Positions 44,027 through 52,854 of a DNA stretch of 64,000 nt are shown here, piece by piece. The number at the start of each line of letters is the position of its first letter. The first letter of the stretch is position 1. A program made the position numbers and the translations under genes. This DNA is from Streptomyces venezuelae (GTDB lineage Bacteria > Actinomycetota > Actinomycetes > Streptomycetales > Streptomycetaceae): contig NZ_CP029194.1 in assembly GCF_008642375.1 (NCBI RefSeq), forward strand, positions 6,503,001-6,567,000. Reading direction: 5' to 3'. Below the pieces are notes generated by a model. That model saw nothing but the letters and a program-made list of their open reading frames with translations, was not told the DNA's origin and did not search any database.

Positions 44027-44965
44027 GTGCTTGATCCCCAGGATTTGTACGAATGGGACCCGAAGGGCCTGGCCGTCGTGGACCTGGCCTTGGCACAGGA
44101 GTCGGCCGGGCTGGTCATGCTGTACCACTTCGACGGCTACATCGACGCGGGCGAGGCGGGCGAGCAGATCGTCGAGCGGCTGCTCGACACCCTTCCCCAC
44201 CAGCTGGTGGCCCGCTTCGACCACGACAGGCTCGTGGACTACCGCGCCCGCCGCCCCCTGCTGACCTTCCGGCGCGACCGCTGGACCGCGTACGAGACGC
44301 CGTCCATCGAGGTCCGCCTCGTCCAGGACGCCACCGGGGCACCCTTCCTGATCCTCTCGGGCCCCGAGCCCGACGTCGAGTGGGAGCGGTTCGCCGCCGC
44401 CGTCGGGCAGATCGTCGAGCGGCTCGGCGTGCGCCTCGCGGTCAACTTCCACGGCATCCCCATGGGCGTGCCGCACACCCGCCCCGTCGGCCTCACCCCG
44501 CACGGCACCCGCACGGACCTGATGCCGGGGCACGCCAGCCCCTTCGACGAGGCCCAGGTCCCCGGCAGCGCCGAGTCCCTCGTCGAGTACCGGCTCTCGG
44601 AGTCCGGCCACGACACCCTCGGGGTCGCCGCCCACGTCCCGCACTACGTGGCCCGCTCGCCGTACCCGGACGCCGCCCTCACCGTCCTGGAGGCCGTCAC
44701 GGCCGCCACCGGCCTCGTGCTCCCCGGCGTCGCCCACGCGCTGCGGACGGAGGCCCGCCGCACCCAGACCGAGATCGACCGCCAGATCGGCGAGGGCGAC
44801 GAGGAGCTCGTCGCGCTCGTCCAGGGCCTTGAGCACCAGTACGACGCGGTGGCCGGCGCCGAGACCCGCGGCAGCCTGGTCGCCGAGCCGGTCGACCTGC
44901 CGTCGGCCGACGAGCTGGGCCGCGAGTTCGAGCGCTTCCTCGCCGAGCGGGAGGGCGACGCATAG
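44027..44965 (+). CDS. PAC2 family protein (proteasome-assembly-chaperone-like)
   Basis: 312 residues. PAC2 domain from LYEWDPKGLAVVDLALAQES; conserved FHGIPMGVPHTRP and AAHVPHYVARSPYPDAAL. Actinobacteria have a 20S proteasome, but a chaperone role for this protein is not proven. GTG 44027 is set by AGGAGGAG ten bases upstream; the upstream ATG at 43973 has no site. Confidence 0.92.
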   Translation: MLDPQDLYEWDPKGLAVVDLALAQESAGLVMLYHFDGYIDAGEAGEQIVERLLDTLPHQLVARFDHDRLVDYRARRPLLTFRRDRWTAYETPSIEVRLVQDATGAPFLILSGPEPDVEWERFAAAVGQIVERLGVRLAVNFHGIPMGVPHTRPVGLTPHGTRTDLMPGHASPFDEAQVPGSAESLVEYRLSESGHDTLGVAAHVPHYVARSPYPDAALTVLEAVTAATGLVLPGVAHALRTEARRTQTEIDRQIGEGDEELVALVQGLEHQYDAVAGAETRGSLVAEPVDLPSADELGREFERFLAEREGDA

Positions 44966-45006
44966 CCCTCTCCGGGGGCGACGCGCCGTCCTCGCCGGCC
45001 AGGCCC

Positions 45007-45012
45007 TAAGCT
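45007..45012 (+). promoter_or_regulatory. coaE: -10 box of leaderless coaE transcript
   Basis: TAAGCT, 7 bases, ATG; no ribosome site. Confidence 0.45.
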
Positions 45013-45019
45013 GCCGCTC

Positions 45020-45625
45020 ATGCTGAAGGTGGGCCTGACCGGCGGGATCGGCGCCGGCAAGAGCGAAGTGTCGCGGCTGCTCGTCTCGTACGGGGCCGTG
45101 CTGATCGACGCGGATCGGATCGCCCGCGAGGTCGTCGAACCCGGGACACCGGGGCTCGCGGCCGTCGTGGAGGCGTTCGGGGACGGCGTCCTGACCGAGA
45201 GCGGGACGCTCGACCGTCCGAAGCTCGGCTCCATCGTGTTCGCCGACGCCGACCGGCTGGCCACCCTGAACGCCATCGTGCACCCCCTGGTCGGGGCCCG
45301 GTCGGCGGAGCTGGAGAGCCGGGCGGGCGCCGGAGACGTCGTCGTCCACGACGTACCCCTGCTCACCGAGAACGGACTCGCGCCGCTGTACGACCTGGTC
45401 GTGGTCGTGGACGCGTCCCCCGAGACCCAGCTCGACCGGCTCGTACGCCTCCGGGGCATGGACGCCTCCGAGGCCCGCGCCCGGATGGCCGCCCAGGCCG
45501 CGCGTGCTCAGCGGCTGGCGATCGCGGACCTCGTGATCGACAACGACGGTCCGCTGGAGTCGCTGGAACCGCAGGTGCGGAAGGTCTGGGACGAGCTGGA
45601 GCGGCGGGCCGCCGCCCCGGCCTGA
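45020..45625 (+). CDS. coaE: dephospho-CoA kinase
   Basis: 201 residues. Last step of coenzyme A synthesis, phosphorylating the 3'-OH of dephospho-CoA. P-loop GGIGAGKSEV at residues 8-17, IDADRIAREVVEPG (CoA-binding Asp), HDVPLLTE and RLVRLRGMDASEARARM (lid). Usual length; lacks the C-terminal GrpB fusion of mycobacteria. Confidence 0.96.
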   Translation: MLKVGLTGGIGAGKSEVSRLLVSYGAVLIDADRIAREVVEPGTPGLAAVVEAFGDGVLTESGTLDRPKLGSIVFADADRLATLNAIVHPLVGARSAELESRAGAGDVVVHDVPLLTENGLAPLYDLVVVVDASPETQLDRLVRLRGMDASEARARMAAQAARAQRLAIADLVIDNDGPLESLEPQVRKVWDELERRAAAPA

Positions 45626-45726
45626 GGCCCGTCCCCCGGCGCCCGGGCCGGTGCGGGGCGGAGTGTCGGCGGAATGCGCCCGCCGGGTTCGGTGTTCCCT
45701 CACCTCATCGAGGGAAGGATGCCATC

Positions 45727-46095
45727 GTGGCCGACACGAACCCGGAAACGCACGTCATCGACTTCCGCGCCGCCGAGCATCTGCTGGCCGCGCGGGACCC
45801 GCGTGGCGCCGTGAAGCTGCTGGACTCGGTGATCGCCGCCCACCCCGAGAACACGGCCGCGCGACTGCTGCGGGCCCGGGCGTTCTTCGCCGCCGCCCAG
45901 CTCCGTCCGGCCCAGCTGGAGTTCGAGCTGGTCCTGGAGCGCGAGCCGGACAACGCGTTCGCCCACTTCGCCCTGGCCCGCACCTTCGAGCGCTCCGGGC
46001 AGACCGCGCAGGCCACCCGGCACTTCCGGCTCGCCGCCGCGCTCGACCCGAAGCCGGAGTACCTCCAGGCGGCGGGGTTCGACACGCGGAACTGA
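45727..46095 (+). CDS. small tetratricopeptide-repeat protein
   Basis: 122 residues, two to three TPR helical pairs (AEHLLAARDPRGAVKLLDSV, ARAFFAAAQLRPAQLEFELV, AHFALARTFERSGQTAQATR). Protein-interaction module, partner unknown. GTG 45727 with GGAAGG. Ten bases separate its stop from the convergent DUF6343 gene. Confidence 0.88.
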   Translation: MADTNPETHVIDFRAAEHLLAARDPRGAVKLLDSVIAAHPENTAARLLRARAFFAAAQLRPAQLEFELVLEREPDNAFAHFALARTFERSGQTAQATRHFRLAAALDPKPEYLQAAGFDTRN

Positions 46096-46105
46096 CGGCC
46101 GCCGT

Positions 46106-46375
46106 TCAGCGGCCCGTGCCGCCGTGATCGGGTTCGTACGGCGGGATGTTCCGGCCCGGCTGCCAGTGCGGGCCCTGGTGGATGTGGTGCAGCACCATCG
46201 CCAGGTCGCACACCACCACGAGGAAGAGCACCCCGCATGCCGCCGCCCAGCCGGGACGGCCCACCAGTGAGAAGACGGTCGTGCCGAAGACGGCCCAGAG
46301 CAGTCCCCACACAGCCAGCCAGAACCGCATGCGCAGGGGACTGCGCGCGGTCGCCGGTTCGTTCCCGGAACGCAT
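46106..46375 (-). CDS. DUF6343 family small membrane protein
   Basis: 89 residues, two membrane spans (FWLAVWGLLWAVFGTTVFSL and AAACGVLFLVVVCDLAMVL), then HHIHQGPHWQPGRNIPPYEP. The start at 46373-46375 (MRSGNEPATARSPL) matches the family's usual N-terminus; an ATG four codons upstream sits directly on the GGGAG site. Function unknown. Confidence 0.8.
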   Translation of the reverse strand: MRSGNEPATARSPLRMRFWLAVWGLLWAVFGTTVFSLVGRPGWAAACGVLFLVVVCDLAMVLHHIHQGPHWQPGRNIPPYEPDHGGTGR

Positions 46376-46396
46376 GACGGTCACCATCTCCCGTCC

Positions 46397-46414
46397 GAGC
46401 CCCGAAGGGGGCTC
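46397..46414 (-). terminator. hairpin after the small lipoprotein gene
   Basis: 7-bp stem gagcccc / ggggctc with a 4-base loop, between the lipoprotein stop (46453) and the DUF6343 start. Confidence 0.6.
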
Positions 46415-46452
46415 TTCCAGGATGGACCCTGCGGAGGGGTGCGGGGAACCGG

Positions 46453-46791
46453 TCAGTGGATGACGCTGTAGCTGCGCCACGGCAAGGCGCCCGGCGCGAT
46501 CTCGTTGCTGGTGCTGGTGGGGAGGTAGATGTTGTGCTTCCCCTTGCAGTCGCGCGTCGGGTACAGCCTGATGTCGACGAGGGTGTCGTTCTCGACCCTG
46601 GTCGCCCCTCTCGGGACGAGAAGGCGGTGGCAGCCGTTCACCGAGGGGCTCGTCACGGTCACCACGACGTCGCGCTCCGTCTCGTACGAGAGCGTGCCGA
46701 CCATGGTGCGGTCCAGGCTCGAACAGCCGGCGACGGAGAGAGTGAGCAGCACGGCCCCGGTGGCGGTCGTGAGACGCCGGCGAACGGACAT
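46453..46791 (-). CDS. small putative lipoprotein
   Basis: 112 residues. Signal MSVRRRLTTATGAVLLTLSV with lipobox VAGC, then ~85 outer residues with two further Cys (NGCHRLL, RDCKGKH) that can pair. No known family recognised. ATG at 46789-46791 with AGAGGA; an ATG 15 codons upstream is not supported. Confidence 0.72.
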   Translation of the reverse strand: MSVRRRLTTATGAVLLTLSVAGCSSLDRTMVGTLSYETERDVVVTVTSPSVNGCHRLLVPRGATRVENDTLVDIRLYPTRDCKGKHNIYLPTSTSNEIAPGALPWRSYSVIH

Positions 46792-46927
46792 GGCGGTTCC
46801 TCTTCTGTCGGAGTCCGGGTCTTGCTCCGGCGGCACCTCGGGTGCACCCGGTCCAAGCCACCCTCGCGCCCCCGGAGGCCCGTGTCATCCGCTGCTGGGC
46901 CGCTCGGGCGAACCCGACTGACGGCCG

Positions 46928-46950
46928 TTGTCAGACCCCCGCCGTAAGGT
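46928..46950 (+). promoter_or_regulatory. DNA-damage type (RecA-NDp/PafBC) promoter for SNF2-SWIM
   Basis: TTGTCAGAC - exactly 8 bases - TAAGGT, against the consensus TTGTCRGTG-N8-TAnnnT: all of TTGTCRG and the -10 match. A CTGAC...GTCAG dyad (46918-46934) overlaps the -35 half. Confidence 0.6.
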
Positions 46951-46999
46951 CGGAGATCCGGTCGGACACTCGTCACCCGGTGGGAAGGAGCGCGGAGCC

Positions 47000-49849
47000 G
47001 TGGCACACACCTGGACGACCAGCGCCGCCGTCTTCCTGTCGGCCGCCCTGCCCCGCGAGGGCCGCGTCGCCTTCTGGGCCCCCGACGGCGACGCGCTGCC
47101 GGACCCGGCGGAGAGCGGCGCGGAGCGCGTCGAGCTGACCGTCGTCCGGAGGCACGGAAGCGGCGCCCGCTCACGGGCCGTGCCCGCCGTCACCCTCCCC
47201 GTCGCCGCCGCGCTGCCCCATCTCGTCGCGGCCCGCCGCCACCCCGCCGCGCACCCCGCCACCGCCTGCTGGGGGGCCGCCGCCCTGCACGCCCTCCAGC
47301 TGGTCGCCCGCGGCAGGCTGCTGCCCGGCCTCACCGCCGACGACATGGACGCCTGGCGGGCCGGCCCGCTGGACGCCGACGACATCGCCCACCTGCGGGC
47401 CGTCGCCGCGGCCATGCCGTACGAGGCGCACGCCGTGCCCGCCCCCGGACCCGGCCCGCTCCGCCTGCCCGATCCCGAGGCGCTCGTGCGCGCCTTCCTC
47501 GACGCGGTCGCCGACACCCTGCCCCGTACGCCGGCCGCCGCCCACGCGGTCGGGGCGCCGTTCGCGGCCCGCGCGCCGCAGCACCTGCCCCGCGCGCGTG
47601 CCTGGGCGGCGGAGGCCGCAGCCGGGATGGACGCGGGGGTACGGGTCTCGCTCCGCCTCGACCTGTCGGGGTACGAGCTGTTCGACATCGCCGACACCGC
47701 CGCGGGGGAGGAGGGCGGCGCCGAGCGTCAGGCCGCCGCCGCGGTCCTCCAGATCCACAGCCTCGCCGACCCGACCCTCGTCATCGACGCCCTGGCCCTG
47801 TGGGCGGGGGAAGGCGAGCACTTCGGGCCGCGCGCCCGGATCGACGCGGTGCTCGCCCTGCGCCGGGCCGCCCGCGTCTGGCCCCCGCTGGCCCGGCTCC
47901 TGGAGCGGGACGTGCCCGACGTCCTGGCCGTCAGCGAGGACGAGCTGTACGAACTGCTCGGCCCGGCGGCGGCCCGGCTCGCCGACGCCGGGATCGCCCT
48001 CCACTGGCCGCGCGAGCTGGCCCGCTCGCTGAGCGCCTCCGCCGTCGTCCGCCCCGCCCTCTCCGCGCCCGGCTCCGCGACCGACGGCACGGCCTTCTTC
48101 GACAGCGAGGAGCTCCTGCGGTTCAACTGGCAGCTGGCTCTCGACGGCGATCCCCTCACCGAGCGGGAGATGGACCTCCTCGCCGAGGCCCACCGGCCCG
48201 TCGTGCGCCTCCGCGACCAGTGGGTCGTCGTCGACCCCGACCTCGTCCGCAAGGCCCGCAAGCGCGAGCTGGGCCTGCTGGAACCGGTCGACGCGCTCGC
48301 CGTCGCCCTCACCGGCACCGCGGAGGTGGACGGCGAGACCGTCCCCGCCGTCCCCGTCGGGGCGCTCGCCGCCCTCCGGGACCGGCTCATGGCCGGCCCC
48401 GAGACCGTGCAGGCCCCGCCCGGCCTGACCGCCACCCTCCGCGACTACCAGCTCCGCGGCCTCGCCTGGCTGGACCTGATGACCTCGCTCGGCCTCGGCG
48501 GCTGCCTCGCCGACGACATGGGCCTCGGCAAGACCGTCACGCTCATCGCCCTCCACCTGCGCCGCGCCCGCCGCGCCCCCACCCTCGTCGTCTGCCCGGC
48601 ATCCCTCCTCGGCAACTGGCAGCGGGAGATCGAGAAGTTCGCCCCCGGCACCCCGGTGCGCCGCTTCCACGGCGCCGACCGCGGACTCGACGGCGTGGAC
48701 GGCGGTTTCGTCCTCACCACCTACGGCACCCTGCGCACCAGCGCCGCCCAACTCGCCGAGCGGGAGTGGGGCATGGTCGTCGCCGACGAGGCGCAGCACG
48801 TCAAGAACCCGTTCTCCGCGACCGCGAAGGCGCTGCGCGAGATCCCGGCACCGGCGCGGGTCGCCCTGACAGGCACCCCCGTGGAGAACAACCTCTCCGA
48901 ACTGTGGGCGCTCCTCGACTGGACCACCCCCGGTCTCCTCGGCCCGCTCAAGGCCTTCCGCTCCCGCCACGCCCGTGCCGTCGAGAACAACGAGGAGATC
49001 GAGCACGCGGAGGCCGTCGAGCGGCTCGCCCGGCTCGTACGGCCCTTCCTGCTGCGCCGCCGCAAGTCCGACCCCGGGATCGTCCCCGAGCTGCCGCCCA
49101 AGACCGAGTCCGACCATCCCGTGTCCCTCACCCGGGAACAGGCCTCGCTGTACGAGGCGGTCGTCCGCGAGACGATGGCGCAGATCGAGGCCGCCGAGGG
49201 CATGGCCCGCCGCGGGCTCGTCATGAAGCTGCTGACCTCCCTCAAGCAGATCTGCAACCACCCCGCGCAGTACCTCAAGGAGCAGGCGCCGCGCGGCAGC
49301 GGCACCGCCCGGCTGGCCGGCCGCTCCGGGAAGCTCGCCCTGCTCGACGAGCTCCTCGACACGATCCTCGCCGAGGACGGCTCCGTGCTCGTCTTCACCC
49401 AGTACGTGTCGATGGCCAGGCTCCTCGCCGATCACCTGGCCGCGCGCGGCATCCAGGCCCAACTGCTCCACGGCGGCACCCCGGTGGCCGAGCGCGAGCG
49501 GATGGTCGACCGCTTCCAGGCCGGCGAGATCCCCGTCTTCCTGCTCTCCCTGAAGGCCGCGGGGACGGGCCTCAACCTCACCCGCGCCGGCCACGTCGTG
49601 CACTACGACCGCTGGTGGAACCCGGCCGTCGAGGAGCAGGCCACCGACCGGGCCTACCGGATCGGACAGACCCAGCCGGTGCAGGTCCACCGCCTCGTCG
49701 CCGAGGGCACGGTCGAGGACCGCATCGCCGAGATGCTGCTCGCCAAGCGGGCCCTGGCCGATGCCGTCCTCGGCTCCGGCGAGGCCGCCCTGACCGAGCT
49801 GACCGACCGCGAGCTGGCCGACCTGGTGTCCCTGAGGAGGCACGCGTGA
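47000..49849 (+). CDS. SNF2-family DEAD/DEAH ATPase
   Basis: 949 residues. Large N-terminal bacterial SNF2-associated region (~1-450), then ATPase lobe 1 with DDMGLGKTVTLIAL (~503-516) and VADEAQHVKN (DEAQ box), and lobe 2 with LLSLKAAGTGLNLT and YRIGQTQPVQVHRLVAEGTVE. It translocates on duplex DNA and can remodel protein-DNA complexes. GTG 47000 with GGAAGGAG. Translationally coupled to the SWIM gene (GTGA overlap). A damage-type promoter lies upstream. Confidence 0.93.
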   Translation: MAHTWTTSAAVFLSAALPREGRVAFWAPDGDALPDPAESGAERVELTVVRRHGSGARSRAVPAVTLPVAAALPHLVAARRHPAAHPATACWGAAALHALQLVARGRLLPGLTADDMDAWRAGPLDADDIAHLRAVAAAMPYEAHAVPAPGPGPLRLPDPEALVRAFLDAVADTLPRTPAAAHAVGAPFAARAPQHLPRARAWAAEAAAGMDAGVRVSLRLDLSGYELFDIADTAAGEEGGAERQAAAAVLQIHSLADPTLVIDALALWAGEGEHFGPRARIDAVLALRRAARVWPPLARLLERDVPDVLAVSEDELYELLGPAAARLADAGIALHWPRELARSLSASAVVRPALSAPGSATDGTAFFDSEELLRFNWQLALDGDPLTEREMDLLAEAHRPVVRLRDQWVVVDPDLVRKARKRELGLLEPVDALAVALTGTAEVDGETVPAVPVGALAALRDRLMAGPETVQAPPGLTATLRDYQLRGLAWLDLMTSLGLGGCLADDMGLGKTVTLIALHLRRARRAPTLVVCPASLLGNWQREIEKFAPGTPVRRFHGADRGLDGVDGGFVLTTYGTLRTSAAQLAEREWGMVVADEAQHVKNPFSATAKALREIPAPARVALTGTPVENNLSELWALLDWTTPGLLGPLKAFRSRHARAVENNEEIEHAEAVERLARLVRPFLLRRRKSDPGIVPELPPKTESDHPVSLTREQASLYEAVVRETMAQIEAAEGMARRGLVMKLLTSLKQICNHPAQYLKEQAPRGSGTARLAGRSGKLALLDELLDTILAEDGSVLVFTQYVSMARLLADHLAARGIQAQLLHGGTPVAERERMVDRFQAGEIPVFLLSLKAAGTGLNLTRAGHVVHYDRWWNPAVEEQATDRAYRIGQTQPVQVHRLVAEGTVEDRIAEMLLAKRALADAVLGSGEAALTELTDRELADLVSLRRHA

Positions 49850-51114
49850 ACCACCTGCGCTCCGCCCGCGGGGGCCTGCCCCGTCACGACGACCGCCGCC
49901 GGAGCTTCCCGCAGGTCGCGCCCCGCGACGCGCCCGACGGACGGTTCGCCGCCACATGGTGGGGGAACGCCTGGGTCGAGGCGCTGGAGGGCACCGCCCT
50001 CGACCCGGCGCGCCTCGCACGCGGGAAGGCGTACGCAGGGCGCGGCCACGTCGATGCGATCACCGTCACCCCCGGCCGGGTCGTCGCCTACGTCCACGGC
50101 AGCCGCACCCGCCCGTACCGCACCGAGATCAGGATGCGGACCCTCGGCGACGACGGCTGGGAGCGGTTCCTCGACGAGGCCACCGCCCGCCCCGATCACA
50201 TCGCCGCCCTCCTCGACAAGGACGTGCCGCACGCCCTGGAGGCCGTCACCGGCCTGCTGCCCGCGCCGGGGGACCTCGTCCCCGACTGCTCCTGCCCGGA
50301 CGACGGTTACCCCTGCAAGCACGCCGCCGCGCTCTGCTACCAGGCGGCGAGACTCCTCGACGAGGACCCGTTCGTCCTCTTCCTGATGCGCGGTCGCGGC
50401 GAGCAGGAGCTGCTCGCCGAGCTCACCCGGCGCAACGCCGCCCGGTCCGCCGCCGAGACGACCGCCGCCGCGCCGCCGATGCCGACGGTCCCCGCCCGCG
50501 CCGCGCTCGCCGCGACGGCGGCCGGACTCCTGCCGCTTCCCCGGCCGTTGGCGCTTCCCGACCGGCCGGGCCGTCCGGCCGTCTTCCCGCCCGATCCCGA
50601 GGCCCCCGATCCGCTCGCCCTCGACCTCCTGGCGAGCGAGGCCGCGGTCCGCGCCCACACCTTCCTCGCCACCGGACACGACCCGGTCGCCGCGCTCACC
50701 CCGTGGCAGGACGCGGTCCGGCTGGCCGCAGCGCACCCCGGTTCCGGGCTCACCGCCTCGACCCGCGCTCTCTACCGCGACCTGGCCTACGCGTTGGACC
50801 GCACACCCACGGACCTGGCCCGGGCCGTCGCCGCCTGGCGGCAGGGCGGCGCCGCCGGACTCGCGGTCCTGGAGGAGCCCTGGGACCCGCCGGCCGGCCC
50901 GTTCGACCGGGCCCGACCCGCGCTGCTCGCCGCCGACTTCCCCGCCTTCCGCCCCTGGCGCAACCGGCTTTCGACGGAATCCCTCCAGCTCAGGCTGGGC
51001 CGGGACGGCCTCTGGTACGGCTACGAGTCGGACGCGGGCCGCGAGGACTGGTGGCCGCGCGGCGAGCCCGATCCGGACCCGGTAGGCGCCCTCACCGACC
51101 TCCTGGGAAGGTGA
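49846..51114 (+). CDS. SWIM zinc-finger protein
   Basis: 422 residues. SWIM motif CxCx(n)CxH as CSCPDDGYPCKH at ~148-159, in a domain that binds DNA or proteins. The N-terminal WWGNAWVEALE is conserved in the bacterial partner of SNF2 ATPases. C-terminal half helical, no known fold. GTG start overlaps the SNF2 stop by four bases. The pair is a known association (SWIM domains occur fused or next to SNF2); the cellular job is not established. Confidence 0.9.
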   Translation: MNHLRSARGGLPRHDDRRRSFPQVAPRDAPDGRFAATWWGNAWVEALEGTALDPARLARGKAYAGRGHVDAITVTPGRVVAYVHGSRTRPYRTEIRMRTLGDDGWERFLDEATARPDHIAALLDKDVPHALEAVTGLLPAPGDLVPDCSCPDDGYPCKHAAALCYQAARLLDEDPFVLFLMRGRGEQELLAELTRRNAARSAAETTAAAPPMPTVPARAALAATAAGLLPLPRPLALPDRPGRPAVFPPDPEAPDPLALDLLASEAAVRAHTFLATGHDPVAALTPWQDAVRLAAAHPGSGLTASTRALYRDLAYALDRTPTDLARAVAAWRQGGAAGLAVLEEPWDPPAGPFDRARPALLAADFPAFRPWRNRLSTESLQLRLGRDGLWYGYESDAGREDWWPRGEPDPDPVGALTDLLGR

Positions 51115-51262
51115 CGGGAAGGGGGCCGACACTCGAACGGCTCCCCAAGGCACCCCACTCGAAGGAGTGAATCACGCCAACGGCCGGATCCGGCACCCGT
51201 GTTTGTCGCGTTGATTCCGGTACGGGCGCTTGCCCGTTTACACCTCCGGAAGGCAGGAAGCC

Positions 51263-52072
51263 ATGAGGCAGATTCGCCGAAGTGGTCTGGCCACACTGAT
51301 GGTCACGGGTGGGGCGCTCGCGCTCTCGGCGGGCGCCGCCCATGCAGACGCCGGTGCCGAGGGCGCCGCGGTCGGTTCGCCGGGGGTGGTCTCCGGCAAC
51401 ACGGTCCAGCTGCCCGTGCACGTACCGGTCAACGTCTGCGGCAACACGGTCAACGTCATCGGGCTGCTCAACCCGGCGGCCGGCAACAGCTGTGCCAACA
51501 AGTCGGCCGCGCCCGAGCCGGGCGGCTACGGCGAGGAGGACGGCGGCCGGTCGCACAAGGACCTGCCCGGCACCCCGCGCGGCGGCGAGCAGGGCGGCGG
51601 CTCCGAGGGCGGCTCCGCTGGGGGCGGCTCCTCCAACGGCGGTGGCGCCACCGCCGAGACCCACACCGAGGGTTCCCCCGGCATCCTCTCGGGCAACGGC
51701 CTCCAGCTGCCGATCGACCTTCCCGTGAACGTCAGCGGGAACTCGGTCAACGTCGTCGGCATCGGCAACCCGGCCGTCGGCAACACCGCGGTCAACGGCC
51801 CCGGCAAGCCCGCCCAGCCGATCGAGAAGCCGACGCCGCGCCCGCAGACCCCCGTCAGGAACGTGCCGGTTCCGCGCGCCGAGGAGACCCCGAAGCCCGC
51901 CCCCGCGCCCGTGCCCGCCCCCGCTCACGCACCGCAGAGCGAGTCCGACGACGTCGCGCTGGCCGCGACGGGCTCGGAGACCGTCGGCTACGCCGCCGCG
52001 GGGAGCGCCGCGCTGCTGCTCGGCGGCGCCCTGATGTACCGCCGCGCCCGCCGCGCCGGGGACCAGGCCTGA
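51263..52072 (+). CDS. long chaplin with two chaplin domains and LAXTG sorting signal
   Basis: 269 residues. Signal peptide 1-28 (AHA). Chaplin domain 1 at ~33-79 has the two cysteines (59, 77); domain 2 at ~137-178 has Ser158 and Ala176 in their place. A Gly/Ser linker (~100-135) separates them and a Pro/Ala stretch (~185-225) spans the wall. Sortase signal LAATG (233-237), membrane span and RRARR tail: anchored to peptidoglycan by a class E sortase. Chaplins coat aerial hyphae and spores. ATG 51263 with AGGAAG. Terminator follows at once. Confidence 0.93.
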   Translation: MRQIRRSGLATLMVTGGALALSAGAAHADAGAEGAAVGSPGVVSGNTVQLPVHVPVNVCGNTVNVIGLLNPAAGNSCANKSAAPEPGGYGEEDGGRSHKDLPGTPRGGEQGGGSEGGSAGGGSSNGGGATAETHTEGSPGILSGNGLQLPIDLPVNVSGNSVNVVGIGNPAVGNTAVNGPGKPAQPIEKPTPRPQTPVRNVPVPRAEETPKPAPAPVPAPAHAPQSESDDVALAATGSETVGYAAAGSAALLLGGALMYRRARRAGDQA

Positions 52073-52098
52073 CGGTCCCCTCCCCGCGCCGGGGACCG
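52073..52098 (+). terminator. chaplin gene terminator
   Basis: 8-bp stem cggtcccc / ggggaccg beginning directly after the stop codon, 10-base loop. Confidence 0.7.
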
Positions 52099-52151
52099 GA
52101 CCCAGGGTCCGCCCTGCGCGCCCCGACCGACGCGCGCTGACACCCGAGCCG

Positions 52152-52841
52152 TCAGCCGCGTCCCGGGCCGCGCGTGTCCTCGGCGCCGTGGCGCCAGGCC
52201 CGGAGCACCGCCTCGATGGCGGGAGCGACCCTCGTCCGGGCCTGGTGCCGGGGAACACCCTGCATCAGCAGGCTGTCGTACGGTGTGTCGACATGCCGTA
52301 CGGAGGCGCGTACGGCGGCGGTGACGGCGCCCCGGTCGAGCGACCGGCCCGCGGCCGTGCGCCCCACGCGCCCGCTGCCCTTCGCCGAGGCGTGCTCGGA
52401 GATCTCCGTGGCCCGGTCCCCCGGGCAGGACGGGAACAGGCGGAGGATCTCGGCCCGCAGGGTCGCGGTGATCTCGGCGTCGACCGCCGCCCGCCGCGCC
52501 GCGTCCCGGGCCCGTCGCCTGGCCCGTGCCTCCGCGTCCGCCAGGCAGGCCGCCTCCGCCCGTGCCAGCGCCGCCTCCTCTACGAGCAGGCCCTGACGCT
52601 CGTACCGCGTACGGCGCTTGTTGTGCCGTACCACCACCGCCCAGAGGGTGCTGCCCTCCCTGGCGCGCCGGGTGAGCGCCGCGTCCCCCCTGCGCAGGAA
52701 CACCAGATGGCCCAGGTCGGCGCAGTCCAGGCAGACCAGTGTGTTGAACTCGACGACCATCCGCTCCAGCGGCCCCTGGAGGCACTCCGAGCAGCGGCGC
52801 CGCCGCAGCGGCTCCACGACGACGGGTGCGACGAGGTCCAC
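52152..52841 (-). CDS. DUF2293 domain protein with zinc-knuckle N-terminus
   Basis: 229 residues. N-terminal CSEC and CLDC pairs form a zinc site; the middle is an Ala/Arg-rich helix (~95-130); the C-terminal VRHVDTPYDSLLMQGVPRHQ is the DUF2293 signature. Cytoplasmic; possibly nucleic acid binding. GTG at 52839-52841 with GGGAGG. 13 bases from the next gene upstream, likely one operon. Confidence 0.85.
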   Translation of the reverse strand: MDLVAPVVVEPLRRRRCSECLQGPLERMVVEFNTLVCLDCADLGHLVFLRRGDAALTRRAREGSTLWAVVVRHNKRRTRYERQGLLVEEAALARAEAACLADAEARARRRARDAARRAAVDAEITATLRAEILRLFPSCPGDRATEISEHASAKGSGRVGRTAAGRSLDRGAVTAAVRASVRHVDTPYDSLLMQGVPRHQARTRVAPAIEAVLRAWRHGAEDTRGPGRG

Positions 52842-52854
52842 GTCCCGCCTCCCC

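Noticed and set aside
51177..51214. BldN-type promoter for the chaplin gene
   Set aside because: CGTTGA (-10 form) is present at 51209 but no CGTAAC-like -35 at 16-18 bases, so not supported.
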